From assembly GCA_965153355.1 (NCBI GenBank), contig OZ231126.1, positions 65,782,001 through 65,846,000 on the forward strand: DNA of 64,000 nt, in the 5' to 3' direction. This DNA comes from Flaccisagitta enflata. Taxonomy: Eukaryota > Chaetognatha > Sagittoidea > Aphragmophora. The stretch's first letter is position 1. Every line of letters starts with the position of its first letter. Shown piece by piece: positions 22,123 through 33,737 of the stretch. The notes under the pieces are model-generated. The model searched no databases and had not been told where the DNA came from. It saw only the letters and a program-made list of their open reading frames with translations. Position numbers and translations under genes: made by a program.

Positions 22123-22740
22123 CAGTACCTTCCGAGCAAACCCGGCTAAAACTGGAGGATCAATTTTTGTTACTTTAATTTCAATTCTCAAACTTCATTT
22201 TTTGCATTTAACTTAATTAAAAAATATTTAATTCCTTGAACATATTTTGCTGTAAAAAAAAGATAACTTGTGAAATCAAAGTGCATGAAGACATTAATTT
22301 GGAGTCTTCTAACCCAGACCATTGGATTCAGCAGAAAATTTTACCTATCCTAGACAACAAGAACAGCTCAATCAGATAATTATTACAGATTTTATGACCA
22401 TTTAAAGTTTTTAAGGACAATTGTCCTAAATTATTTTAAGACAATTGTCCTTAAAATCTTTAAATGGCCATAAAATCTTTAATAATTATCTGATTGAGCT
22501 GTTTTTGTTGTCTAGGATAGGTAAAGTTTTCTGCTGAATCTAATGGTCTGGGTTAGAACACTTCAAATTAATGTCTTCATGCACTTTGATTTCACAAGTT
22601 ATTTTTTTGACAGCAAAATATGTTCAAGGAATTAAGTATCATTTAATAAAGTCAAATACGAAAAATAAAGTATGGGAAAAGAAATTAAAGTAATAAGAAT
22701 TAATCCTCCAGTTTTAGCCGGGTTTGCTCGGAAGGTACTG
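22123..22740. mobile_element. Tc1/mariner-type foldback MITE, 618 bp
   Basis: Terminal inverted repeats start CAGTACCTTCCGAGCAAACC, flanked by TA (22121-22122, 22741-22742). Complementarity runs nearly the full length, with the axis near 22434 (GGACAATTGTCC). Short indels distinguish the arms. No transposase. Confidence 0.9.
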
Positions 22741-22954
22741 TACCGATTTTGGAACACAAGACCAGCCCGGTGCCCATACATATGCGTATGAGATAACAGT
22801 CAAAAGATTCCTACAAAAGATGAGTTGGAGGCGCGGTCAGGTTGAAGGTAGATGTGGAATGTTCCATATGATCGAACAGCACAAATCGGGATGAACTGAA
22901 GACGTAGGGCGATGACGGCTTACCAAGGCACCGGTATCGCAAGAAGAGAAAACA
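22741..22954. other. Non-coding, nothing recognised
   Basis: Unique sequence without coding signal. Confidence 0.5.
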
Positions 22955-23210
22955 AGGTCATTCATTTCGATTAAAAGACCTGATTCCTGGGATGATTACT
23001 GTGTTTCAAATGCATTGACTTTATTTAGGGGAACAAAAATTTAAATAAGAATTAATTTTTAAAATCGTACGACTCAAGTAAAAAGTGCAACAGCATCAGT
23101 GGACATGATAAGTGTAATTGCATCTTTTTGGATCAAATCAAAAAATCTTTGTGAGGTCAATATTTGTTGAACGAGTTGATGTTGAATAAAAAAATTGGCT
23201 GTTCTGCCTT
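22955..23210 (+). repeat. Dispersed repeat G, copy 1
   Basis: Shares a ~255-bp colinear match with 51835-52091, including TCATTTCGATT, AACAGCATCAGTGGACATGA and GTTGATGTTGAATAAA. About 80% identity by eye. Nature unknown. Confidence 0.82.
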
Positions 23211-23452
23211 ATGAGACCTAAGTCGCGTGCGTCGGCACTCTCAAAAAAAGGCAGGCAGACAGACAGACAAACAATTTTTTTTTCAAAAAGACATTTGAAA
23301 TGGCTGCCTTCTCCTCAAAAATCCTTCTCTACTATTCAGAAACATGAAAAACGCTTTAAAAAGCCTTTAAAACAGTTTTGTGACGGACCGACGGACCGAC
23401 CGACGGACCGACCGACTGAAAAGTGGCTTATTGAGTCGCGTAGCACGCGACT
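23203..23452 (+). mobile_element. ACAAG element, GTCGGCAC-type, 5' end decayed
   Basis: The 5' remnant GCCTTATGAGACC is followed by AAGTCGCGTGCGTCGGCAC and CAGGCAGACAGACAGAC. The 3' end has CGGACCGACCGACGG and the hairpin AGTCGCGTAGCACGCGACT. It closely parallels the copy at 43156-43404 over its full length. Confidence 0.88.
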
Positions 23453-23836
23453 TAAAAGCATTTTTGCCTGGAGAAGTGTCCTTGATATAAAAGTCTACAA
23501 AGACTGTCATCGATATCAACTCAGGATTTGTTATCATATCTAGAATAAAATGCAAAAAAAGAAAATTAAGTCATTTTTTTTCTGACGCCTTCAAAATAGC
23601 TACTGATAAGATATATCTACTACGTTCTTCATTTTTGAGCATTTTGAAGCTTTGATGTTCTTAAAAACTAGGTTCTCATGAAATAAAGGGTGTACAACAA
23701 AGGTGTTGTCTAAACAGTCGCCAACACCATCGCTGTTCTTCCAACAGCGCCTAAGCGGCCAATGCGCATGTGTTTGCGATTATTGGATTAACGAAAGATA
23801 AACATAGAAAAGAATGGATTGAACAGAGTGAAGAGA
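23453..23836. other. Non-coding, nothing recognised
   Basis: AT-rich sequence; no gene or repeat assignment. Confidence 0.5.
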
Positions 23837-23859
23837 GTGAGAGAGAGAGAGAGAGAGTT

Positions 23860-23907
<48 letters not shown>

Positions 23908-24000
23908 GCACGCACGCACGCACGCACAAACAAACAAACAAACAAACAAACAAACAAACAAACAAACAAACAAACAAACAAACAAACAAAAAACAAACAA
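23837..24000. repeat. Compound (GA)n-(CA)n-(CGCA)n-(AAAC)n microsatellite
   Basis: Four consecutive simple-repeat blocks share phase, ending in about 18 AAAC units. Confidence 0.97.
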
Positions 24001-24247
24001 TCAAAGACGCAGATTTTGCGTCAGAAAAGTAATAAAAAGATTGATTGGATAGAAAGAAGGATAGTCATGATTGTGAATAGATAAAAGAGGCAAAAAACCA
24101 GAAGGACAAGTGAAGAGAACGGATTTTGCAAATAGAAGCTATCGGTTATTCGTTTCATCTTCGGCGCTCTCGAGATTTCTAAATTTGATTATTCCGATAA
24201 CTCCCGCTAAATTCTCCCCCCCCCCTCACCACCGTTTTATATTTTTT

Positions 24248-24500
24248 GTCGCTTGAAAGCGACTCTAGATGTTGGTATGTCTGTTAATGGGTCGGTTGGT
24301 CCATCCGTCCTTCCATCCGTCCAAAACATTTTTGAAATTTAGCCTTTATAAACACTATAAGGTCATTAAACAGTCATTAAGGCGTAATAATAGATAATTA
24401 GTACGGGTGTTTCCCATGGGGTAATAACGAGTAATCATAGGCCATGATAGGAAAGTGCACATCATTTTCAATTACTTCTATTACGCGACTAAGTTTTGTT
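24248..24500 (-). mobile_element. ACAAG element remnant
   Basis: 3' hairpin GTCGCTTGAAAGCGAC, then GGTCGGTTGGTCCATCCGTC. The other end is recognisable only as TACGCGACTAAG near 24482. Confidence 0.55.
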
Positions 24501-24688
24501 GATCTGGTTTTTGGGTTTCCTTTTGGGTTTGTTTGTTCAAGTCCGTTTTTTTGTTCAAATTTGCAAAAAAAAAACCTAACTAGCGAATTGCGATAATATT
24601 CTATTTTTGAGCGTTGGCGTTTGCGTGGGCGTGGGTTTTTTTTGTCGCAAAGTTAGACGTATCCTCGCGTTTGCCTCCGCTGAAATTT

Positions 24689-24840
24689 TTAGTTGAGTGC
24701 ACGCAACTCTACTGTCTATGACCCGCTGTCTGGTGTGGTTGGACGGGCCATTTGTTGGTCCGTCAAAACCCAAATTCTCCTTGAAACTAACGCGGGGTCA
24801 CAATAGCATTGCGGACGGATGGGCAGGGGCATACAACCTC
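24689..24840. mobile_element. Two abutting ACAAG fragments in opposite orientation
   Basis: A reverse 3' end (AGTTGAGTGCACGCAACT, then GGTTGGACGGGCC) is followed at about 24788-24835 by a forward 5' module (ACGCGGGGTCAC, TTGCGGACGGATGGGCAGGGG). They do not form one element. Confidence 0.65.
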
Positions 24841-25013
24841 CATCCATATATCCTCCCCCACCCCATGCTCAGCACCTGACCGTGTACATCCACATCTTCA
24901 TTTACATTGTTCATGGCTTCCTTATTAGGCGCGCCCAGGCTCTGTCCGTCGCTGTCCGTCGGTCAAGATCGAATGAAAAATCGCGGAAAATGTTAGAAAA
25001 TACTTGACAACTA

Positions 25014-25242
25014 CCATCTAGCTCATAAATATACGGACATTTGAAAAGTAGCATCAACTTTGGAGAGGTGCTGCGCTTTAACAAATTGAGTTACTGACAC
25101 CAGATTAGGCCCATTTCAAAGAGATGTTTAAAAACTTTCAAATGCGACCAATCTGGGGAGGGTAACTTAATTTGCTTAAGCGCAGCACCTTTGTAAAGTT
25201 GATGCTTATTTTCAGGTGTCCGTATATTTATGAGCTAGGTAG
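25014..25242. mobile_element. Tc1/mariner-type MITE with CTACCTAG ends, 229 bp
   Basis: TIRs contain TAGCTCATAAATATACGGACA, flanked by TA (25012-25013, 25243-25244). The arms extend through GTGCTGCGCTT/AAGCGCAGCAC. The terminal CTACCTAG is shared with the element at 34135 and is close to CTATCTAG at 30484. Confidence 0.85.
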
Positions 25243-25244
25243 TA

Positions 25245-25825
25245 CTCTCGTTTATCATTTATGCTCTCCGTCATTTCATTCGTCACCATATTCAACTTTA
25301 GTTAGGTCTGATAGAGCCTGGGAGCTCGCGATAGGGCTAGCCGGCAAGGGTCATAGACATTAGAGATCTCGTATGATCATTTCCAAGATCATCAAAATTC
25401 TGACAATAACAAAGCATGGACGAAATGCTACTGGCTCACCTAATTGAAATCTAAATCCGATTCGGTTTATTCTGGTAGACAGACGTATTCGGAGTTAGCA
25501 CAAGCACAAAAATAGAACTTTCAAAATTCAGCTTTTTGTAAAATCAAATTCTTTAATTTCTTTTCCCGATAAGAAAAACCTTAGATTCAGTTCAGTAACT
25601 GCTTGTTGAAAAGATGGAATCTTATTCGGAATGGCTAGGAATAGGTTTATTATGTCTTAGAACTTATATCGCCAGGCCCGTGTATCCGGTCTTGTAACTC
25701 TTGTTACATTTTCCCCATTCCATTATTTCTATTTCTCTTTCTTCTCGATCCTCTTTTCCTCTCTGTTCTTATTACTTCATTTATCTTTCCAATTCAGTGA
25801 CTTCTTTTCTTCTCGCTCGCATTTT
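25245..25825. other. Non-coding; ACAAG 5'-end fragment at 25668-25697
   Basis: Otherwise unrecognised. The fragment reads CCCGTGTATCCGGTCTTGTA, a reverse 5' terminus without partner. Confidence 0.55.
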
Positions 25826-26120
25826 AGTTGCGGACTCGCAACTTTACAAGCGGCTTTGTCCGTCCGTCGATCCATTAGTCCGTTGGTCCGTTGGTCCGTT
25901 GGTCCGTTGGTCCGTTAGTCCGTTGGTCCGTCGGTCCGTCACACTCGAGTTGTCACGCTCGAGTTCAAAACGCGAAAACGACTATTTAGGATGCTGCAGT
26001 TGGTATTGTTTTTGTGTGAGTGTGTTGGAGGGGGGTTGGGGGTGTGGTTGGGGTGAGGCTGGGGGATGGAAGCTCCTGCCCACCCGTCCGCAACTATATT
26101 GTGACCCCGCGTCACTTGTT
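25826..26120 (-). mobile_element. ACAAG element, GTTGCGGAC subfamily with alternative 5' hairpin
   Basis: Reverse: AGTTGCGGACTCGCAACT hairpin, CCGTTGGTCCGTTGGTCC array, then CCTGCCCACCCGTCCGCAACT. The 5' terminus read forward is ACAAGTGACGCGGGGTCAC, a GTGAC/GTCAC hairpin different in sequence from the GCCG/CGGC type. Confidence 0.92.
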
Positions 26121-26143
26121 ACTGAACTTTCTATCTCCTTTAT

Positions 26144-26286
26144 TAGTCAAGGACAAGCGAGTCTGTAAGAGGCTTGGTCCGTCGGTCCGTCCGCTCGAGT
26201 TGAAAACGATCACATAGTGTGAAAATGCGCATTCTCGCCCCTGCCCATCCGTCCGCAACTGGTTTTGTCCGTGTATCCGGCCTTGT
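26144..26286 (-). mobile_element. ACAAG element, short copy
   Basis: The degenerate 3' hairpin AGTCAAGGACAAGCGAGTC is followed by GGTCCGTCGGTCCGTCCG and CCCCTGCCCATCCGTCCGC. It ends GTGTATCCGGCCTTGT. Confidence 0.85.
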
Positions 26287-26402
26287 TTTGTTCAACTCTC
26301 TCCCATCCAAACCGTCAATTGCCTTTTTAATGTCATTAACTAACACCCCCTCCTTCCAAACATCTACACATAAATGAACAGAACGACAGTCATATTGACT
26401 TA

Positions 26403-26578
26403 CAGTTACACCACGCTATATCGGATCAAAGAATAACCAATATCCTATATAAGGTATATAAAAATTTGGTCCCTTTAAGTCACTTTCTTTAAATTTCTAC
26501 ATTATTAATAACAAAAATCTATGGAGATAAAATTTGTTGGTCCCCTTACATCCATTTTACAATCGCGGGGTTCAACTG
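26403..26578. mobile_element. pogo/Tigger-like MITE, 176 bp
   Basis: Left end CAGTTACACCACGCTATATC; right end, reversed, CAGTTGAACCCCGCGATTG; TA at 26401-26402 and 26579-26580. CAGTTGAACCCCGCT-like termini are typical of pogo-type Tc1/mariner elements. Confidence 0.75.
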
Positions 26579-26612
26579 TATTTCCACATAGACAAAAGAA
26601 AGACACACCATG

Positions 26613-26823
26613 GGTGGGTGGAGTGGGATAAAGTGATGTTAGGTGTTTTTTTCCCATCAGGGTGGGATTTGACGGACTGTGTAGGTGGGTGGAGTGGGAT
26701 AAAGTGGTGTTAGGTGTTTTTTCCCATCAGGGTGGGATTTGACGGACTGTGTAGGTGGGTGGAGTGGGATAAAGTGGTGTTAGGTGTTTTTTCCCATCAG
26801 GGTGGGATTTGACGGACTGTGCA
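26613..26823 (+). repeat. 70-bp tandem repeat, three units
   Basis: Units start near 26613, 26683 and 26753 with GGTGGGTGGAGTGGGATAAA and end GATTTGACGGACTGT. Units 2 and 3 look identical and unit 1 has one extra T and one substitution. Confidence 0.95.
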
Positions 26824-27110
26824 CCATGGATATAACCTGACTGCAACCCATCTTGTCTCCCCCCCCCTCTTTTATTGGTTCCTGTGCCCACCTTTTTTTT
26901 CAAGATTTTTTATTACCTTCCTTACGATCTAAACATTGAGTCAATCTCCCTGAAATTATGTTCGGTTTTGTCCGCACCTCTGTTTATATCCCCGGCAGTT
27001 GTCCTTCTCGATTTAAACATTGAGTCATTTCATCCTCTCTTCATGCAAACATTTCCAAAGGCATCGGTTGTTGGGCAAAAGCGATAAAATGAGGGAGGAA
27101 AAAATGCTCC

Positions 27111-27751
27111 CTTTTTGGGCAGCGGCCCCGAAGGGGACGATGTCCTGTAGAACACAGGGGGACTTTTGTTCCTCCGTCCGTTCGTTTGTGCGTCCCCCCC
27201 AGCTTCAAGGCTCATATCCCAGCCTCAAGGCTCAAATCCCAGTCTTAAGGCTCAAATCCCAACCTGGAGGCTCAAATCCCAGCCTTGAGGCTCCAATCCC
27301 AGCCATAAGGCTCAAATCCCTGCCATGAGGCTCAAATCCCTGCCATTAGGCTCAAATTCCAGCCTCCAGACTCAAATCCCAGCGTCCAGGCTCACATCCC
27401 AGCATCCAGGCTCAAATCCTAACCTATAGGCTCAAATTCCAGCCTGGAGGCTTAAATCCCAGCCTGGAGGCTCAAATCCCAGCCTCATGGCCAAATCCCA
27501 GCCTCGCTGTTCAAATTCAAGCCTTGAGGCCAAATTCCAGCCTTGAGGCTCAAATCCCAGCCTCAAGGCTCAAATATCAACCTAAGGCTCAACTTGGCCT
27601 CACAAACTCAATTGAGCAGAAAACCCCCTGTGTTCTACAGAACATCGTCCCCTTTGGAGCCGCTGCCCTGCTAACCATACTTACAATCACCAACATAAAG
27701 AAGCAGGGCAACGGGTATCGCTGACCACATATTGCCCTTGGGCGACCTGTT
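27111..27751 (+). mobile_element. GGGCAGCGG foldback copy 5
   Basis: Arms carry GATGTCCTGTAGAACACAGG and its complement. The core is about 20 units of AGGCTCAAATCCCAGCCT-like minisatellite. After the second arm GCCCTGCT...AGCAGGGC leads to GGTATCGCTGACCA and the terminal hairpin GCCCTTGGGC. Confidence 0.9.
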
Positions 27752-27765
27752 AGATCATTCACTCG

Positions 27766-28419
27766 TTTTTGGGCAGCGGCCCCAAAGGGCCGATGTCCTG
27801 TAGGACACTGGGGTGAATTTCCAGACGTCCGTACGTACGTCCGCACGTACGTCCCCCCCCCCCCGAGGCCCCTCTCAGACCCCAAATCAGCCCTCTCAAG
27901 CCCAAAATCAGCCCTCTCAAGCCCAAAATCAGCCCTCTCAGGCCCAAAATCAGCCCTCTCAAGCCCAAAATCAGCCCTCTCAAGCCCAAAATCAGCCCTC
28001 TCAGGCCCAAAATCAGCCCTCTCAGACTCAAAATCAGCCCTCTCAGGCCCAAAATCAGCCCTTTCAGCTCCAAAATTAGCTCCAAATTAGCCCCAAATCA
28101 ACCCTCTCAAGCCCAAAATCAGCCCTCTCAAGCCCAAAATCAGCTCTCTCAGGCCCAAAATCAGTCCTCTCAGGCCCAAAATCAGCCCTTTCAGCTCCAA
28201 AATTAGCTCTCTAATACCTTAAATCAGCCTTGTCAGGCTCAAAATCAAGCATGTCAGCCCTTTAATGTGCCTTCTAAGGACGTCTGGAAATTCACCCCTG
28301 TGTCCTACAGGACATCGGCCCTTTGGGGCCGCTGCCCTGCTCTCACTATACTTCTTCAGCTGATCACTCCTAGCAGGGCATCGGGTACCGCTGACCATGT
28401 GCGATCCTTGGATGACTAG
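27766..28419 (+). mobile_element. GGGCAGCGG foldback copy 6
   Basis: It starts 15 bp after copy 5. The arms extend through GATGTCCTGTAGGACAC into GAATTTCCAGACGTCC. The core unit is CAGCCCTCTCAAGCCCAAAAT (21 bp). The 3' end is GGGCATCGGGTACCGCTGACC and the hairpin ATCCTTGGAT before GACTAG. Confidence 0.92.
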
Positions 28420-29227
28420 TTATTTATTCTCATCAATCTTTCTGGGTCGTTAGATGATTTTGATCCGACGATATTCCTCCCCAGGCACTGTATTTTTAAG
28501 TGATTTGAGTGATACCAGCTGGAAACAGCTGTAAACAGCTTGAAAAGGTAACCGTTTTGCCGTCAATTTAGTTTTTCTTGATTGAATATTGAAACCGTAC
28601 CATCACCATGGTTTGGGCAATAGATACATTGTGAGAGGGAAATCACTACAAGTCTTAGCAAAACAAAAGCTCTTGTTTTGTTACGATGAAAAATTAGGCA
28701 CCATTTCCTGCTATCGGTAAAAGATTATGAAATTATCCCATGGTCAAAATTGATAGTGCAATGACATGACATGACATGACATGACATGACATCAAGCTGT
28801 TGCCGAAAATTTCGAGCCAACTAGTAGTAGTACTACTGGTCTGCTGGAACATTCGAGATATATCTCAGATACAGTATCCAAAATTTCAATCATGAAAAAT
28901 GTCAGCGCCGAGCGATGAGTTTTTGTTCATTTCGCTAGTACAATAACGGATGTACTGATGTGCCTGGATGAACATGTATGGAAAACAATTTTGTCATGTT
29001 TGTCAAATGGACAAAAGCAAGTCTAAAAGCTTATGTTGCGAGTTGTTTTGAGCGGACATGGTTGAAAAATTGTCATTCCCTCGGCTCCACGGCGACTGAG
29101 GCTGCCTCAAATATTTCTATTTAACAATTTTTATTTTAATTTTTTATTTGTAAAGTCGACTACATTCAAGTCAAAACTTCGTGACGATAAAAACGAGTAA
29201 AAAAAAAAACTTCGTTCGTCCATGTAA
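28420..29227. other. Non-coding; short (ACATG)n at 28764-28791
   Basis: No gene seen in 0.8 kb. A run of five to six ACATG units is the only regular structure. Confidence 0.55.
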
Positions 29228-29385
29228 ACAAGGCCGGATACACGGCCATCAGTTGCGGACGGGTGGGCAGGGGCCGAAATACGCGTTTTCCCACTTTTCA
29301 ACTCGAGCGTGACGGAACGACCAACCGACCGACCGACGGACGGACGGACGGACAAAGCGTCTTATAGAGTTGCGTGTCCGCAACT
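29228..29385 (+). mobile_element. ACAAG element, GTTGCGGAC subfamily, complete
   Basis: ACAAGGCCGGATACACGG with GGCC/GGCC pairing, AGTTGCGGACGGGTGGGCAG, CCGACCGACCGACGGACGG, and the terminal hairpin AGTTGCGTGTCCGCAACT. A (TC)n microsatellite follows at 29393-29509. Confidence 0.94.
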
Positions 29386-29390
29386 AAAAA

Positions 29391-29512
<122 letters not shown>

Positions 29513-29704
29513 TCATTTTCCCGTCTATTTGAATTCTCTCGCACAATACACACCTCTTCAAGTTTTCCGTCTTCTTCAAGGGACAGACAATTGACAATGA
29601 GAGAGAATTTACCTGAGAATTAAGTTTTGTCAGTCGACATGATCATGCACGCAGCCAATTCCCAGTTTTTGCTCAAAGATAAACTCAGAAGAGACATAGC
29701 CATA

Positions 29705-29954
29705 GGGGGCGTTTCTAGTTAAAGACGATCGCGTTTTTAACGGGCCACTCGGTCGCTCGCTACGTTCGTTCGCTCGCACCGCTCACTCCACTCATTCGCT
29801 CCGCAGCGCTACGCTTGCTCGCTCCGTTCACGGGCTTGCTCACTCACTTCGCTCACTCCCTCGTGGGACAGTTGAAATTCTTGAATATGTGTTCCCACTG
29901 TTATCGCCTTTCACAGGAACAAACGCGTTTTTCATCTTCACTAGAAACACGCCC
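29705..29954 (-). mobile_element. PIF/Harbinger-like MITE copy 1
   Basis: TIRs GGGGGCGTTTCTAGT and, reversed, GGGCGTGTTTCTAGT. The interior is rich in TCGCTCGCT/GTTCGCTCGC pentamer-like repeats and contains TCCCTCGTGGGACAGTTGAA. Flanks ATA/TTA are compatible with a decayed 3-bp TWA duplication. Confidence 0.8.
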
Positions 29955-30300
29955 TTAGAAGTTGAAAAGAACCTGTCTGTACGATTGTCAATTTTCAAAG
30001 AAGAAAAAAAAAAGTTATAGAAGTCGACAAAAGATTTTCATTCTTTGAAACCTGCTTCTTGAGCAGTTCAATGCTCTCTTAGCATGAGTCATCAAATGAA
30101 CAAAATAAGAAAAAAAAAAGAATCATATGTAAAGAAATGTTCAATTCAGAATCTGGAATCTGACGGATTAAACGCAAAAAAATCTCTTCATCATCCAGAT
30201 TACGTTTGCATAAATTTCGATCAAGTGAATGAAATATTTTTTGATGGATCCTCTTTTATCTGGAAATTTAAAAAGAGAAGGAAAAAAACCAGCGGAAGAG
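29955..30300. other. Non-coding, nothing recognised
   Basis: AT-rich. A lysine-rich frame is open but lacks convincing coding features. Confidence 0.5.
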
Positions 30301-30365
30301 ACAAGGTCGGATACAAGACCAATAGATCGTATAGTATTTACATGCAAATGGGCAGAGGCAGAAAA
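30301..30365 (+). mobile_element. ACAAG 5' end, old copy with compensated hairpin
   Basis: ACAAGGTCGGATACAAGACC: the usual GGCC...GGCC stem has become GGTC...GACC, which keeps pairing. TGCAAATGGGCAGAGGCAG follows. No 3' end found. Confidence 0.65.
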
Positions 30366-30483
30366 AACGCTCAGTGACCACAATTTGGGCTGATAAAGTC
30401 TCATCCTACGGACCTACCCACCTCCATAGACCATCGTCCATACCCTCCTAAAAAGAAACCGTCTAAGACCGAATTGAGTTGTA

Positions 30484-31039
30484 CTATCTAGAGCATAAAC
30501 ATGTCGACAAAATAGGGATTGGTTGACTTATTGTCATGGGTTTTATAAAACAATCTTTTGAATGTACAAAATACCTAATATTACATATGTAGGAAAAACA
30601 ATAACCTGAGTAGGGATTTTCTAAGCATTCTAGCAAGAATGTTCTGCGTGAATGCTTGGTAACTCTTCACTCCTTGAATGTAGTTTTTGATCATTTCCTA
30701 ACCAATTCCTTATCCTCACTTGCGCTTCCTTTGCGATGCCAATGACTCAATGATGTTGAAACCAACCATGAAAATGTACAGCAAGTGATTGACGTTTTTT
30801 TAAAGACCAAGAAATAAGATGTTGAAACCTCCTATCTATCTGAGAACCATTTTTCAATTGGAGTGCCATTTCTGTTTTGCTTCTCAATTCTAAACGCTTT
30901 GAGCTGGAAAGATGCGGCTCGCAGCATTAGTTCAGAAATTTGAAGTAGTTTCAGAATCTCACCGATTTTAATTTCAATTTGTCATTTTTAATAGCGTTAT
31001 TGCTCTAAATGCTTGTCGATATATTTATGCTCTAGATAG
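30484..31039. mobile_element. Tc1/mariner-type element with CTATCTAG ends, 556 bp
   Basis: TIR CTATCTAGAGCATAAAC and inverted TTTATGCTCTAGATAG, TA at 30482-30483 and 31040-31041. The interior has many stops and no intact transposase. Confidence 0.85.
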
Positions 31040-31041
31040 TA

Positions 31042-31434
31042 CAACAAAAAGATGACGCATTAAAATGATAGATTATGCACAATCCGACAATGCGATTCGA
31101 TTGATTGATTGGAAATCTTGCGGCTCTGCTGCACACCTAAGTTTCACGCGCTATCTACAATATAGATTGTACAATGTAGCATGTAGATTCTACATGTGTA
31201 GCATTCATGGTTTTCGTTCATCACATTTTTTGTCGTTTGTCGACATTTTTTCTCACCTCTCATTTGCTGATTGATTGTCCTTTTTTCCCCACAAGTATTC
31301 GTTCGTTTGCAGTTAACATCGATCGTCCTGTTTTCAAGTCTATGAAAAAATTCAAGCAAGAAAATTGTCCAAATCAAGAATGATCAATATAGAATAAAGA
31401 CAGGAACGCTTTTGCAGTGACATTTCAATGGCTA
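31042..31434. other. Non-coding, nothing recognised
   Basis: No supportable gene. Confidence 0.5.
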
Positions 31435-32402
31435 ACAAGGCCGAATACACGGCTTACGAAGTCGCGCGTGGGTGCCGGGTGGGCAGGGGCGATGATTAAA
31501 AAAAGCTCCTCAAGCACTTGGGCAGGAGCAGTGATGCGACAAATGACCCTGAACGCCTGTATATTATGGATTCCCCCCCCTCCCGATGACAGACGACGAA
31601 TGTACCCTTAGATGTGTAAATGACTTTTTTAGGGTACCATCATTTTCTATGGAGTGAATTCGTGACTCTTTGTTGCATTTTTTTTCATTTTATCGATAAA
31701 AAAAGTAACTATCAAAAAATTCTTTGGTCAGTTTCTAGTCTTTGATTACAAATGGTTCGCGATGGTTGTGAGTTATAGTGCCATGAAAAAAGTAGAGAAG
31801 TGTTGATTGACTATTTTGTGCATCAAGTTTGTTGAACAACAAAATGTTCTGATAATGTAAGTTATGATGATTGCTGATGAGTATTTTTTTCTTTCCTAGC
31901 TGACATGTTCGACCTCACTTTTTTCCGACTTCTAAAGCCGGAAGAATTGATTTTACCATAGATACTTCTTAGTTACACATTGTTCTATGGGAATCAGGGG
32001 CGGAACCAATTCTTCCGGCAGTTTAGGTACCCTGCGTACCCCCCCTGCCCCGATGAGGGGGGGATCAAAGGGTTTGATGATGGGAAAGAAAATCAAAAGG
32101 GGAAAAAAGAAGAAAAAAGAAAATTTGGGGAAAATATAACTTTTGACAGTACTAAATCATAAAAAACTAGTTAGTATAACATAATTTAACACTATTCAAA
32201 CCATAACTATACTGCTTTATTACTACATTGGGAAGAAAATCATAGATTTCCAAACACACCGCGACGTGTCGTAGAGAAGAAAATCAAAGGTGGGGGGGGG
32301 GGGAATCAAAAGCGACTCAATCATATACACCCCTGCAAAAAAGCAAGGTGTTACAGACCGACGGCCGGATATAACGGGTTATTGAGTCGCGTGCACGCAA
32401 CT
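31435..32402 (+). mobile_element. ACAAG element termini 0.97 kb apart
   Basis: The 5' end ACAAGGCCGAATACACGG with AAGTCGCGCGTGGGTG is at 31435. A 3' end with AGTCGCGTGCACGCAACT lies at 32385-32402. They could belong to one enlarged copy or to two partial ones. A pair of complementary CCGGAAGAATTG segments lies between (about 31940 and 32015). Confidence 0.55.
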
Positions 32403-32985
32403 AGAAAGTTTACGAAAACGGGCGTTACAAATTCAGTCCAAGAGAAATGCAACAGAGTATTCCTAGATGCGTCCTAATAATATAGATATAGATAATAGTA
32501 GTATTCATGCATCTTCGTATTTAATGGAGTCTCTGTCCATTCGTCCGTCGATAAGTTCATAAAGATCTACTGCTATTACAGCACCTTTTGATGTCCATCC
32601 ATCAGAACGCATCGTCACCAGATGATAATTTCTTTGTTTTTTCTTAGATTACTTTCCCCATTAAATATGTTGACCCCCTTTGGCCTCTTCTTAATTTCAC
32701 CTCGTGTGTTGTTTTTTTTTCATTCTCTGGATTTAATAAGACAAGACATCGATTTATGGGATTCACACACATGTACTTTAATGGTAAAAGTAGTCAAAAT
32801 TTTCGATCTGTTTAGCCAGACCATAATTCATTGACAATGAAGCAGAAAGAGAGAAACAAGAATTTATAGGGGAAAAATGACCATATGGTAGAAGAAAACC
32901 AGACAAAGGAAGAAAGAGAGAGAGATAATCTCTCTGGGCCCCCCCCCCATATAGCGCATGGATATAACCAAAGCGAAATGAGAAA

Positions 32986-33531
32986 TCAAATGTTCCTTTG
33001 TAACTTTTGAAGTAATGGATCCCATGCATTTGATTTGACTGCCAGTTGAGGGTCATTCAGTCCTTGACCAGTTGCTGTTTTTCGGCGACGAATTTCAAGA
33101 TTTTCGCGTATGAGTAAGTCCTGTTGAAGGTTCCTTTTGTTCTTGTCACTAAATGTCGCTATTATTTTTGGGTTTTCCCAGTCTATTTGCGCATTCGGAC
33201 AATGGCGTGCGTGTTTGGAAATGCCGGAAATCGTTTCGTCGGATTTGTTGGAAGTGACGTCAGCTTTGTGTTGTGCCATACGAGTTCTGAAATTGACACG
33301 TGTTTGGCCAACATATTTTGCTCCACAGAACTTGCATATCTGTTCGTAGATGCCTTTCAATTCTCTGCGATCCACACGAGTTCTGTTGGCACTGCAGAGG
33401 AGATTTCCTAGTTTAAGACCCGGTTTTGAATGATAATCAACGTCATTCTTGTAGAAGGCGCGTTTCAGTTGTTGATGAATAGATGCGACGTATGGAACGG
33501 AGACAAATGCGAGACGTTTGGATCGTTGACG

Positions 33532-33623
<92 letters not shown>

Positions 33624-33675
33624 CTAATGGTTGTTGTTCTAATGGTTGTTGTTCTGATGGTTGTTGTTCTGATGG

Positions 33676-33737
<62 letters not shown>

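Noticed and set aside
27813-28085. SQAQNQPSQ-repeat and LRGLILGLRG-repeat proteins
   Set aside because: Both strands of the foldback core minisatellite are open; the unit is 21 bp, so it stays in frame by chance.
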